A stretch of 64,000 nucleotides of DNA from Bog-950 sp964631835 (GTDB taxonomy: Bacteria > Bacteroidota > Bacteroidia > Chitinophagales > LD1). The notes beneath the pieces are model-generated. The model saw only the letters and a list, made by a program, of their open reading frames with translations. It was not told where the DNA came from and did no database searches. This document shows, one piece after another, positions 9,514-18,140 of this stretch. How positions within the stretch are numbered: position 1 is the first letter of the stretch; each line of letters opens with the position of its first letter. The stretch is from contig CAZWAD010000008.1 in assembly GCA_964631835.1 (NCBI GenBank), positions 66,003 through 130,002 of the forward strand, read 5' to 3'. Position numbers and translations under genes: made by a program.

Positions 9514-12500
9514 ATGAAGAAAAAACTACTCGCAGTTTTCTTAGGCTTGTTTGCGCTTGCAGCTTTTGCTCAAGACAGGCAGGTTGAAGGAACCATTACC
9601 GATGCTACGGATAATTTACCTCTCATCGGAGCAAATGTTTTTGTCAAGGGCACTAAAATCGGAACATCTACCGATGCTAACGGCCGATTCGTTCTTGGTG
9701 TACCTGCTGACGCTAAAACACTTACCATTACTTATATCGGGAAAAAGGCGATGGATGTAGCCATTCCTGAAAGCGGAACAATTTCTGTTGCGCTCGAAGA
9801 TGATGTGATTCAAACAAGCCAGGTGGTCGTTACTGCTTTAGGTGTTAAACGGGAGCAAAAATCGCTAGGCTATGCAACGCAGGTAGTTTCGGGCGATAAT
9901 GTCAGTACGGCTAAGGAAGCCAATCTTGTGAATCAGTTACAGGGTAAGGTTGCAGGTGTACAAATCACCGGCTCTAGCAACCTTGGCGGTTCTTCACGAA
10001 TTTTGATACGGGGTGCACGCTCCATTGATGCTAATAACCAACCTTTGTTCGTAGTAGATGGTGTTCCTATCGACAACTCTAACTTTACTACGGTTGAACA
10101 AGCCAGAGGGGCATTAGGTTATGATTATGGTAATGCCATCCAGGATATTAATACGGACGATATTGAATCGGTGAACGTGTTGAAAGGTCCCGCTGCCACT
10201 GCACTATATGGAAACAGGGGCTTAAATGGAGTAATAGTAATTACAACCAAAAAAGGGACTAAAAAAGTTGGCAAAGGGAAATCGCCTATAGGAGTTACAA
10301 TTACTCAGAACATTCTCTTCGACCAGGTTGCTATCCTTCCTGATTATCAAGATCAATACGGAGGCGGAACATTAGATACTTTCAGAAACAGTAATTTATT
10401 TCCTGGTTTGAAACGAGCTCAATATAGTTACGATGGAAGTTGGGGCCCTAAAATGGATGGAACACCTGTATTGCAGTACTATGCTTTTTACGAGCATGAT
10501 TCTGCGCGATACGGAGTACCTACACCTTGGGAAGCGCATCCGGATAATGTGAAATCTTTCTTCAGAACCGGTGTGCTTTCAAATACCAATATTTCACTTG
10601 ATGGCGCTAACGATAACGGAAACTTCAGGTTGTCTTTTTCTAATCTTCACCAAAAGGGAGTGTTTGAAAACTCGCATATCAATCGCTCAACGGTGAGTTT
10701 TAACGGAGGATATAACTTTGGTAAGCATATATTCAGCAACATCAGTTTGAGCTATGTAAAATCCGTAGGTAAGGGACGCGCTCAGACAGGTTACGAAAAC
10801 CACATGAGTAATTTCAATCAATGGTTCCAACGCCAATTAGATATGGAAGAACTTAGAAATTACAAAAACCCGGACGGGACTCAGCGCTCATGGAACCGCT
10901 TAAGTGAATCTGTAGCTGACCCTTTGTATTGGGACAATCCTTTCTGGACGGTTTACGAGAATTACGAAACCGACCAGCGCGATAGGATATTCGGAAATGT
11001 TGCGCTTGGTGCAAAGATTACTGACTGGCTCACAGCAAAAGGCACTGTGATGACTGACTTTTATCAGGACGGAAGGCAGGAGCGCATAGCAGTTGGCAGC
11101 GTAAAAACTTCAAAATATTTTGAAGAAAATATTACTTACAATGAAATGAACTACGAGTTAATGCTCAATGCCCGCAAAGTATTTAAAGAAAAATATGACT
11201 TGTCAGGTTTCATTGGATTAAACAGAAGAGATACCCGGAGAAAATGGACAACAGCTTCAACGCAAGGAGGACTTAATGTTCCGGGGCTTTACACACTTAC
11301 TAACTCCATTGACCCGGTAGTTTTAAATTCTGATATCCTCAGACCCATTAACCGTAGGGTGATTAATTCAGTATTTTTTGATGTAGCCTTTGGCTATGCA
11401 GGTATGGTTTTTATTGACTTTACCGGAAGGAATGACTGGTCTTCTACTCTTCCTTCTGCTAACAATTCCTATTTCTACCCTTCGGTTTCGGCTAGTTTTG
11501 TTTACTCAGAACTTTTCAAATCCAGCTGGTTCAGTTACGGAAAAGTAAGGGGAGGCTGGGCTAAGACAGGTAACGATACCGACCCTTACAGGCTGGACAC
11601 AAGACCTGTTAACGGACAAAGTTTTGGCTCCAATGCAATTTTTGTTCAACCCTCCACAGTTAATAATCCCGACCTAAAACCTGAAAGTGTTTTCTCATGG
11701 GAAATCGGAACTGAAATGGCTCTTTGGGTAGACAGGATTCGCTGGGATTTGACTTATTATAACTCTATTACCAAAGACAATATTTTCCCGGTTCAGCAAA
11801 CAGGAGCTACGGGATATTCATTCAGAATTGCAAATGCGGGTGTTGTTACTAACAGTGGTATTGAGTTTGCAGGAACCTTTAAACCCGTGAAACTGAAAAA
11901 CGGATTTGAATGGTCTATTGGTTTCAATATTGCAAAAAACTGGAACAAAGTAAAAGAGTTGTATAAAGACGATGCCGGAAATGAAGTAGAAAGCTACCGC
12001 CTTGTTACGGCTCCGTTTGCTGTTTCATTGGAAAACCGGGTTGGTGAATCGTTTGGACAAATAATCGGCACCGATTTCCAGAGAGATGCTGCCGGAAACA
12101 AATTGGTTGACCCTGATGGCTTCTACATCCCTACCGATGAAGTAAAACCCTTAGGTTCTGTTCTGGCTGACTTCACCGGTGGTGTGTCAACAACACTTTC
12201 CTGGAAGGGGTTATCAGCATATTTCCTTTTCGACTTCCAGAAAGGGGGAAGTTTCTTCTCGCTGACTAACACCTGGGGCAAATATTCCGGCATCTTTGAA
12301 GAAACTGCAGAAAACGGAATTCGCGAAAACGGCATAGTAGTAGAAGGAATGGCTGCTACTCAAGACCCTGATGGTAATTGGGTAAGTACAGGTCAGCCGA
12401 ATACGGTAAGCATTGCTGCTGTTGACCACTTCTTTGTCAATCAGGGATATGTTATTGCCGCGGCCGATGTGTATGATGCATCTTTTGTAAAATTTCGCGA

Positions 12501-12720
12501 ATTCCGGTTGTTATATGATATGCCTGCAAAATGGTTTGCGAAAACTCCTATCCGTGGTATTACTATAGGTGTTACCGGGCGTAATCTTGCTATACTCAAA
12601 AAAAACGTGCCGCATATTGACCCCGAAACAGCTGTAAACTCCGGAAATATTCAAGGGCTTGAAGGCGCACAGAACCCCAGCAACCGATCTATCGGATTTA
12701 ATTTTTCAATCAAGTTCTAA
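9514..12720 (+). CDS. SusC/RagA-family TonB-linked outer-membrane transporter
   Basis: A 1068-residue TonB-dependent transporter. The signal peptide (residues 1-19, ending AFAQ) is followed by a carboxypeptidase-regulatory-like domain (about 22-100, VEGTITDATDNLPLIGANVFVKGT). The plug domain (about 110-240) carries IRGARSIDANNQPLFVVDGVPIDN and GPAATALYGNRGLNGVIVITTKKG. The rest is a long barrel ending in FNFSIKF. The features are diagnostic of SusC rather than of siderophore receptors. It imports oligomers captured by the SusD partner encoded 28 bp downstream. No glycoside hydrolase, peptidase or ECF sigma/anti-sigma pair lies nearby, so the substrate is unknown. Confidence 0.95.
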   Translation: MKKKLLAVFLGLFALAAFAQDRQVEGTITDATDNLPLIGANVFVKGTKIGTSTDANGRFVLGVPADAKTLTITYIGKKAMDVAIPESGTISVALEDDVIQTSQVVVTALGVKREQKSLGYATQVVSGDNVSTAKEANLVNQLQGKVAGVQITGSSNLGGSSRILIRGARSIDANNQPLFVVDGVPIDNSNFTTVEQARGALGYDYGNAIQDINTDDIESVNVLKGPAATALYGNRGLNGVIVITTKKGTKKVGKGKSPIGVTITQNILFDQVAILPDYQDQYGGGTLDTFRNSNLFPGLKRAQYSYDGSWGPKMDGTPVLQYYAFYEHDSARYGVPTPWEAHPDNVKSFFRTGVLSNTNISLDGANDNGNFRLSFSNLHQKGVFENSHINRSTVSFNGGYNFGKHIFSNISLSYVKSVGKGRAQTGYENHMSNFNQWFQRQLDMEELRNYKNPDGTQRSWNRLSESVADPLYWDNPFWTVYENYETDQRDRIFGNVALGAKITDWLTAKGTVMTDFYQDGRQERIAVGSVKTSKYFEENITYNEMNYELMLNARKVFKEKYDLSGFIGLNRRDTRRKWTTASTQGGLNVPGLYTLTNSIDPVVLNSDILRPINRRVINSVFFDVAFGYAGMVFIDFTGRNDWSSTLPSANNSYFYPSVSASFVYSELFKSSWFSYGKVRGGWAKTGNDTDPYRLDTRPVNGQSFGSNAIFVQPSTVNNPDLKPESVFSWEIGTEMALWVDRIRWDLTYYNSITKDNIFPVQQTGATGYSFRIANAGVVTNSGIEFAGTFKPVKLKNGFEWSIGFNIAKNWNKVKELYKDDAGNEVESYRLVTAPFAVSLENRVGESFGQIIGTDFQRDAAGNKLVDPDGFYIPTDEVKPLGSVLADFTGGVSTTLSWKGLSAYFLFDFQKGGSFFSLTNTWGKYSGIFEETAENGIRENGIVVEGMAATQDPDGNWVSTGQPNTVSIAAVDHFFVNQGYVIAAADVYDASFVKFREFRLLYDMPAKWFAKTPIRGITIGVTGRNLAILKKNVPHIDPETAVNSGNIQGLEGAQNPSNRSIGFNFSIKF

Positions 12721-12748
12721 ACATTGTTAACCAATAAAAAATAAGAAC

Positions 12749-14260
12749 ATGAGAAATATATCAATCAACAGAATCATTATTTACGCAGTTATACTTTTGA
12801 TAGCTGTTTCCGTGTCGTCATGCAAAAAAGGTTTTGAAGAAATTAATGACGACCCGAATAATCCTAAAGATGTTCCTACAAGTTATTATCTCACAGGTGC
12901 ACAGAAAGGCTTGATGGATAATAACTGGGATCACTGGTGGGGAGGTCAGGTGGGAAACCAGTTGGCTCAGTATTGGTCTTCTAATCAGTACACCTCCGAA
13001 AGTCGATACCAGTTTCGTACCGGAGTAACCAATAATTACTGGAGATATTTTTATGCCGGTGGTATAAATGATGCCCTTGCCGATGTAGGCGGGCTTTATG
13101 AGTTGCAAACTATCATTAACCTATGCACTGCTTCTCCGGATAAGTTTTCGGTATATGGCCATCCCGACAACCAGATTGCCGTAGCAACCATTCTTAAAGT
13201 GTGGCAGATGCAGAAACTCACTGACCAATGGGGGGCTGTTCCGTATAGCCAGGCATTAATGGGTGTTGAAAATACTCAGCCCGTTTTCGACTCTCAGGAG
13301 GATATTTATACCGGTCTTCTTGCCGAATTAGATAATGCTCTTTCTTTGATTGACGAGGGCGAAGAAGGACCAGCCGGAGATGTAATTTACAGTGGCGATA
13401 TGACAGCCTGGAAAAAATTCGGCAATTCACTTAAATTAAGAGTTGCTATCCGTATTGCAGACCGCAAACCTGCTGTTGCCTCTCAAAAAATAAATGAAGC
13501 TGTTGCTGCCGGAGTTTTTACCTCTAATGCCGATAACGCCCTTTTCCGCTATCAGGCTGGCGCACCCAACTTCAACATGCATTATTTCGATTATGAAAAC
13601 GAGGGCAGGAACGACTTCTGTGCCAGCAACATCATGGTTGATGTAATGAATGGTCTAAACGACCCGCGCATAAGTCATTATTTTGAACCTGCAGTGAATT
13701 CAGGAACTTTTGTTGGTGAAGTATACGGCTTATCTGAAGCCAATGGTGCCAGTACAGATGACGATGATGTATCGCAAAGAGGCACCACTGTTTTAGCTGC
13801 CGATGCTCCTGGGGTTTACATGGACTATGCTGAAGTGCTGTTCATTCTTGCAGAAGCCGCTGAAAGAGGATTTGGCGTGGGCAGCGCTGCTTCTGACTAT
13901 GCGGCAGGCATTACCGCTTCGATGGATTATTGGGGTGTAGATGCAACTGACATAGCTGCTTACCTGGCTCAGGCATCGGTTGATTACGCTACTGCTCCCG
14001 GAACATGGAGAGAAAAAATAGGCAAACAGAAGTGGCTTGCTCTTTATATGCAGGGTATAGAAGGTTGGACCGAATGGAGAAGACTCGATTTTGGTATCCT
14101 CCAGCTACCTGCCGATGGTAACCTTGACGGAACAGGAATACCTAAACGCTTGAAATATCCTGTTGATGAACAAACACTCAATGGTAAAAATTACTCTGCT
14201 GCGGTTTCTGCCTTGGGTTCTGATAACCTCGACACCCGGGTTTGGTGGGATGTAAATTAA
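12749..14260 (+). CDS. SusD/RagB-family surface lipoprotein
   Basis: A 503-residue lipoprotein with lipobox Cys25 (VSVSSC), followed by GFEEINDDPNNPKDVP, which is typical of the SusD-like_2 subfamily. Helical TPR-like segments and the C-terminal block WREKIGKQKWLALYMQGIEGWTEWRR are characteristic. It acts as the lid and substrate-capture partner of the preceding SusC on the outer face of the outer membrane. It is co-transcribed with susC (28-bp gap) and followed directly by a strong hairpin terminator, so this is a two-gene operon without attached enzymes. Confidence 0.94.
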   Translation: MRNISINRIIIYAVILLIAVSVSSCKKGFEEINDDPNNPKDVPTSYYLTGAQKGLMDNNWDHWWGGQVGNQLAQYWSSNQYTSESRYQFRTGVTNNYWRYFYAGGINDALADVGGLYELQTIINLCTASPDKFSVYGHPDNQIAVATILKVWQMQKLTDQWGAVPYSQALMGVENTQPVFDSQEDIYTGLLAELDNALSLIDEGEEGPAGDVIYSGDMTAWKKFGNSLKLRVAIRIADRKPAVASQKINEAVAAGVFTSNADNALFRYQAGAPNFNMHYFDYENEGRNDFCASNIMVDVMNGLNDPRISHYFEPAVNSGTFVGEVYGLSEANGASTDDDDVSQRGTTVLAADAPGVYMDYAEVLFILAEAAERGFGVGSAASDYAAGITASMDYWGVDATDIAAYLAQASVDYATAPGTWREKIGKQKWLALYMQGIEGWTEWRRLDFGILQLPADGNLDGTGIPKRLKYPVDEQTLNGKNYSAAVSALGSDNLDTRVWWDVN

Positions 14261-14279
14261 AACTTACAGCTTTACTTTT

Positions 14280-14317
14280 AACCAAAACGCCTCGAAGTAT
14301 TTCGGGGCGTTTTGGTT
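14280..14317 (+). terminator. transcription terminator after susD-like gene
   Basis: A near-perfect hairpin: 17-bp arms AACCAAAACGCCTCGAA and TTCGGGGCGTTTTGGTT with a 4-nt loop. The only non-Watson-Crick pair would be a U-G wobble. It begins 20 bases after the SusD stop. Confidence 0.8.
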
Positions 14318-14853
14318 AAAAAAACACTTGAAAAGTAGATAGTGTCTCAGATTGTCGAAATATTTTAAAAGACAATTGTCACATTGAGCGAAGGTTCCCG
14401 AAGCAAAACATCCTCTATTAAATACAAGTTCATTCACCTTTTAAAGCTTCAAACTAGTGACTTTACAGTAGGGGGGCTGAGTAATTAGGACAGTTCTTGT
14501 AACAACACTTACAGCATTACGACCATTTTCACTAGCAATCTTAAAGCGGGCTGTATATCTACTGGCTGCTTATAGACGGCAAAATAAGAAAGACAGGGAA
14601 GATGAGTAAAGGGGTAGTAACCCCTTTCTTAAAGCACTGTAATATAAGCCACCCCGTAAGGTGGCTTTTTGCTTCTCATTTTGAAAATGATTTTTTCATT
14701 TTGGTATGTTCTTTCAAAGCTGTTGGATGATTTTGATTTGCTCCCCATAGATAGCTTTTCATAGACAATTTTACGTAGCGTACCGAATCTGGCCAGAAAT
14801 GGTACTAAATTGGTGGATACAAGTCAAACAATTTACAGAACAAACCAACTACC
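14318..14853. other. 536-bp gene-free region with tandem hairpins and a possible relic
   Basis: No convincing complete gene. It holds a degraded copy of a dispersed repeat around 14380-14406 (CACATTGAGCGAAGG). A minus-strand open frame at 14441-14569 has no start codon but gives a protein-like translation (TARFKIASENGRNAVSV). Two successive hairpins follow, at 14608-14627 and 14646-14667. The hairpins could end a small RNA read from the plus strand; this is inference. Confidence 0.4.
14646..14670 (+). terminator. Rho-independent-type terminator
   Basis: The stem AAGCCACC/GGTGGCTT (14646-14653 and 14660-14667) is followed by T residues. A second stem, AAAGGGG/CCCCTTT, lies 20 bases upstream at 14608-14627. 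No annotated gene ends here, so it may terminate an unrecognised small transcript. Confidence 0.6.
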
Positions 14854-15223
14854 ATGGAAATTTCATCAAGAATCAGGAAAATCCGTGAAATTCGCGGATG
14901 GAAGCAGACCGCAATAGCGGCTTCAATGAAAATTACCCAACAGGCTTATAGCTGTTTGGAACAAGGTGCTGATAATGCGCGGCTTGAAACGCTTCGCAGG
15001 TTTTGCGATGTAACCAATGTTTCACTACCTTTTCTGATTGCTACCGACATTCCCGTAACCGAGGAAAACCTGCAACGTTACGGTAACCGGAGTTTTTTTT
15101 GATATTCTCACCGAATACAAAAAACTGGAGCAGAAAATAGAGGTGTACGAAGAGTTGTTGCGTACTAATACACAACACCGAACAACCACAGGAAGTATGA
15201 CTGCTTCTGTCAGGAGGGCGTAG
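14854..15223 (+). CDS. XRE-family regulator, C-terminus out of frame
   Basis: As read, the frame gives 82 residues (stop at 15100-15102) with a complete helix-turn-helix domain (IRKIREIRGWKQTAIAASMKITQQAYSCLEQG). The stop immediately follows a run of eight T (15093-15100). If one T is skipped, the frame continues as FFDILTEYKKLEQKIEVYEELL to a TAG at 15221-15223. That extension matches the C-terminal tail of the XRE regulator at 17268-17618 (FFDTLKDEPLLTRFEKLKIKTEAYEKLL). The full gene is therefore 14854-15223, about 122 residues, broken by a +1 shift in a homopolymer. It may be a sequencing error, phase variation or a real mutation. It precedes the histidine kinase gene on the same strand. 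Confidence 0.75.
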
Positions 15224-15317
15224 CGCCTTTCTGCTTCCGGTTTAACCGGTAATTAGCTATTTTGTTTATTTACAGCAGCGTTCTTATTTTCGGTAATATT
15301 GCTTATGCCGGTTACTT

Positions 15318-17240
15318 ATGAATGAGAACAAAACAACAGGAACAGCAGCCAGCAGAGCAGCAACCAGAGCAGAAACTATTGCTCACCTTACATCCATAAT
15401 TGATAATGCACCTGGGTTTGTTTATTCCATTGACAGAAATTTTCGTCTCGTTACTGTTAATGCAATTCTTCGTGAAACTGTTCACCAACATTTTGGATTG
15501 ATATTAAAACCAGGCGATAGTCCCCTTACATTTTTTGAAAATATTGCTCCCGAGTTTATTGAAGAATGGAAGAATATTTATGCCCGCGCTTTTCGAGGGG
15601 AGCAGTTGGACTTTGTAAAGGAGTTTAATATCGGGGAGCAATCATTCTGGGCTTTTTCAATCAACCCGATTCGCGAAAACGGAAATGTAAACAGTGTGGC
15701 TTGTTTTGTACGCGATGTTACCCGACAAGTGCAAAGTGAAACCAAATTACGGGAGAGTGAAGAGCGTTATCGAATCATAACTCAAAACCCGATTCTTGGA
15801 ATTGCCTGGGGAACTTGTGACGGGACCGTTATCCGCGCTAATAAAACATTTTGCGATTTGCTCGAAGGTGCTCCGGAGGAAGTCTCTGGACTTCACTTCA
15901 GCAAGTTTACGCACCCGGATGATTTACCACGCGAACTTGTTTTGATTGATAAATTACAAAAGGGAGAAATAAATAATTACAGGCTTGAAAAAAGATACAT
16001 TACTCTAAAGGGAAACATTAGATGGGTGGAGGTAAATATTTCTTCTTCACTAAATGAGATTGGAGAAGTTAATCTTGGCACTTGCATTATTCAGGATATT
16101 ACCGAAAAGAAAAAAGCACAGGAGGAGCTTTTAAAATCTGAAGCTAATCTCCGGCATATTATCAACAGCACAGATACTGCCTTCCTCTTGCTGGATAAGG
16201 AACTGAAAGTTCTCGCTGCGAATAAACTTGCTGATGAATGGGCATTCTCTGAACTTGGAGTTCACCTCATAGAGGGAGAAAATTTTTTAACTGATAACTT
16301 CCCTGTAAAATACAAACAGTGGGGTAAATCTATTCTCGACAATGTTCTGTCAGGAGTTCCTTTTCAGTACGAATCTAAATATACTACAAGAAATAATTCG
16401 GTTAATTGGTATCAGGTAAAGTTGTCGCCAATTTCAGATGAGATGGGCAGAATTCTCGGGGTTTCTATTGCTGCTAGAGAAACAACCAGGCAAAAAACTG
16501 CCGAAGATGAAATAAAACAACTTAATGAACTTCTGGAAAAGAGCATGAAAGAGCGCACAGCCGAGCTCGAAGAAGTAAGTAAAGAGCTTGAAGCATTTAC
16601 CTATTCAATTTCTCATGACCTGATGACGCCTGTTCGTGTAATTGATGGGTTTGTCCAGGTACTTCTTGAAGAACTCACAGGTAAGTTGGGTGATGAAAAC
16701 GAACACGCATTAAACGCTATAAAACGAAACGCCAGCCAAATGGACCGACTCATTAATGACTTGCTCAATTTTGCACGCTTTGGCAGGGCGCCTTTAGTAA
16801 AACAATTTACAGACATGCACAAAGTCGTAACCCAGGTTATAGATGAGCTGAGGTTTACAACAAGTAAGATAGATGCACAAATAAAAATAAAGCACCTTGA
16901 ACCCGTCAGCAGCGACCCCCTACAAATAAAGCAGGTTTGGATGAACCTGATTTCAAATGGTCTCAAATATTCAAAATGCAGGACTAACCCGGAAATAGAA
17001 ATAGGGTCTGTAAAACAAAATGGTAAAACTACCTATTATATTAAAGACAATGGAGTAGGGTTTGATATGAAGCAAGCCGATAAGCTATTCGGTGTGTTCC
17101 AGCGGCTTCATCATTTAAATGAGTTTGAAGGCACCGGTGTGGGTCTTGCAATTGTTCACCGCATAATCACAAAACACGGAGGCAAGGTATGGGCAGAAGC
17201 GAGAGTAAATGAAGGGGCTATCTTCTATTTTACGCTTTAA
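15318..17240 (+). CDS. soluble PAS-domain sensor histidine kinase
   Basis: A 640-residue kinase with no signal peptide or membrane segment, hence cytoplasmic. Three PAS/PAC units occupy about residues 25-140, 146-260 and 265-385. A short coiled coil (EELLEKSMKERTAELEEVSKELEAF) follows, then HisKA with the phospho-acceptor in SISHDLMTP (His433). The HATPase domain has an N-box (MNLISNGLKYSK), a G1 box (DNGVGFDM) and a G2 box (GTGVGLAIVHRI). There is no receiver domain and no adjacent response regulator. Two related XRE regulators flank it, the left one co-directional and the right one convergent. The group resembles bacteriophytochrome-like or PAS hybrid kinases of Bacteroidota; the signal is unknown. 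Confidence 0.92.
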   Translation: MNENKTTGTAASRAATRAETIAHLTSIIDNAPGFVYSIDRNFRLVTVNAILRETVHQHFGLILKPGDSPLTFFENIAPEFIEEWKNIYARAFRGEQLDFVKEFNIGEQSFWAFSINPIRENGNVNSVACFVRDVTRQVQSETKLRESEERYRIITQNPILGIAWGTCDGTVIRANKTFCDLLEGAPEEVSGLHFSKFTHPDDLPRELVLIDKLQKGEINNYRLEKRYITLKGNIRWVEVNISSSLNEIGEVNLGTCIIQDITEKKKAQEELLKSEANLRHIINSTDTAFLLLDKELKVLAANKLADEWAFSELGVHLIEGENFLTDNFPVKYKQWGKSILDNVLSGVPFQYESKYTTRNNSVNWYQVKLSPISDEMGRILGVSIAARETTRQKTAEDEIKQLNELLEKSMKERTAELEEVSKELEAFTYSISHDLMTPVRVIDGFVQVLLEELTGKLGDENEHALNAIKRNASQMDRLINDLLNFARFGRAPLVKQFTDMHKVVTQVIDELRFTTSKIDAQIKIKHLEPVSSDPLQIKQVWMNLISNGLKYSKCRTNPEIEIGSVKQNGKTTYYIKDNGVGFDMKQADKLFGVFQRLHHLNEFEGTGVGLAIVHRIITKHGGKVWAEARVNEGAIFYFTL

Positions 17241-17267
17241 CTTTTGTGCAGAAAAGCTATGAGTCGT

Positions 17268-17618
17268 TTAAACAAGCAACTTCTCGTAAGCCTCCGTTTT
17301 TATTTTTAGCTTTTCAAAACGGGTTAACAAAGGCTCGTCTTTCAGTGTATCAAAAAACCTGAGTGTTTCTTCGTTAATCGGAACTTTTTCATCAAGCAAT
17401 AAAACCGGCTGAACCCCTATGGCTTTACAAAATCTTTCTACGGCCGAAAATTTTAAATTCCCCTTGTTCTCCAAGTGGCTGTAAGCCTGTGACGATAATT
17501 TCATTTTTTTAGCAACATCACTCTGCTTCATTTTTCTGATTTCTCTCAGTTTTTTCATTCTTTCAACTATAGCCATATTTGATTTGTTCACTTGACTCAA
17601 TTCATATTGTTTTAACAT
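17268..17618 (-). CDS. XRE-family transcriptional regulator
   Basis: A 116-residue protein with an HTH_3 domain at about residues 20-75 (RMKKLREIRKMKQSDVAKKMKLSSQAYSHLENKG). A C-terminal helical tail (about 85-116) contains NEETLRFFDTLKDE and ends in a predicted coiled-coil-like segment. It is a paralogue of the regulator at 14854-15223 over both domain and tail. An internal ATG (MAIVERMKK) 15 codons in is an alternative start. It is convergent with the kinase gene, with only 27 bp between stops. Its DNA target is unknown. Confidence 0.85.
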   Translation of the reverse strand: MLKQYELSQVNKSNMAIVERMKKLREIRKMKQSDVAKKMKLSSQAYSHLENKGNLKFSAVERFCKAIGVQPVLLLDEKVPINEETLRFFDTLKDEPLLTRFEKLKIKTEAYEKLLV

Positions 17619-17892
17619 AGCAAAATCCGGGGTAAGAAATGCCCATTGTAATATGAATGATTACGTGCCACTATTGTGCCGGAATTTGAAAAAGGTGGAG
17701 ATTACCAGAAGTGCAAGCCTGGCAAAGGTTTTTGCGATTTGAATAATGGAAGAAATGAAAAAGTTTTACAGACCACCCTTTCCAAAACGGAAAAACACCG
17801 TTTAAAACGGCAAGGATAGGTATAAAAATCCCATGCAAAAATTTTAATGAAAAATTTTTGTGAAAACTTAAAATGTTAAGTAAACCAACTGA

Positions 17893-18021
17893 CTATCCCC
17901 GTTTGCTCTTGGCGTAAACTTCATGCCCAAACGCATCAAGTTTATCGTAATCCTTGACAAGGAAAAGTTGGTAAACCAACAGTAACGCAGCAATACTTAA
18001 TAGCACGATAACTGGGTCCAT
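17893..18021 (-). CDS. small single-span membrane protein (42 aa)
   Basis: A short ORF of 42 codons plus stop. The translation MDPVIVLLSIAALLLVYQLF is a clear transmembrane helix, followed by a charged tail (KDYDKLDAFGHEVYAKSKRG) rich in Lys, Asp and Tyr. Such composition is unlikely to be random. It has no Shine-Dalgarno, as is usual in this phylum. It lies alone in a 522-bp gap between the XRE regulator and the FAD oxidoreductase. An A/T-rich inverted repeat (17836-17860) lies downstream on the same strand. I know no family for it. Confidence 0.45.
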   Translation of the reverse strand: MDPVIVLLSIAALLLVYQLFLVKDYDKLDAFGHEVYAKSKRG

Positions 18022-18140
18022 ACCAATTAATTTATCGGCAAAATAGAAAATTAAATTATTGCAGGTAATTATTCGTATGAAAATTTACTTCGGAATGCAG
18101 GCGTAAGCGTCTATTTTCCTTGTTCAATCAGGGTTAAAAT

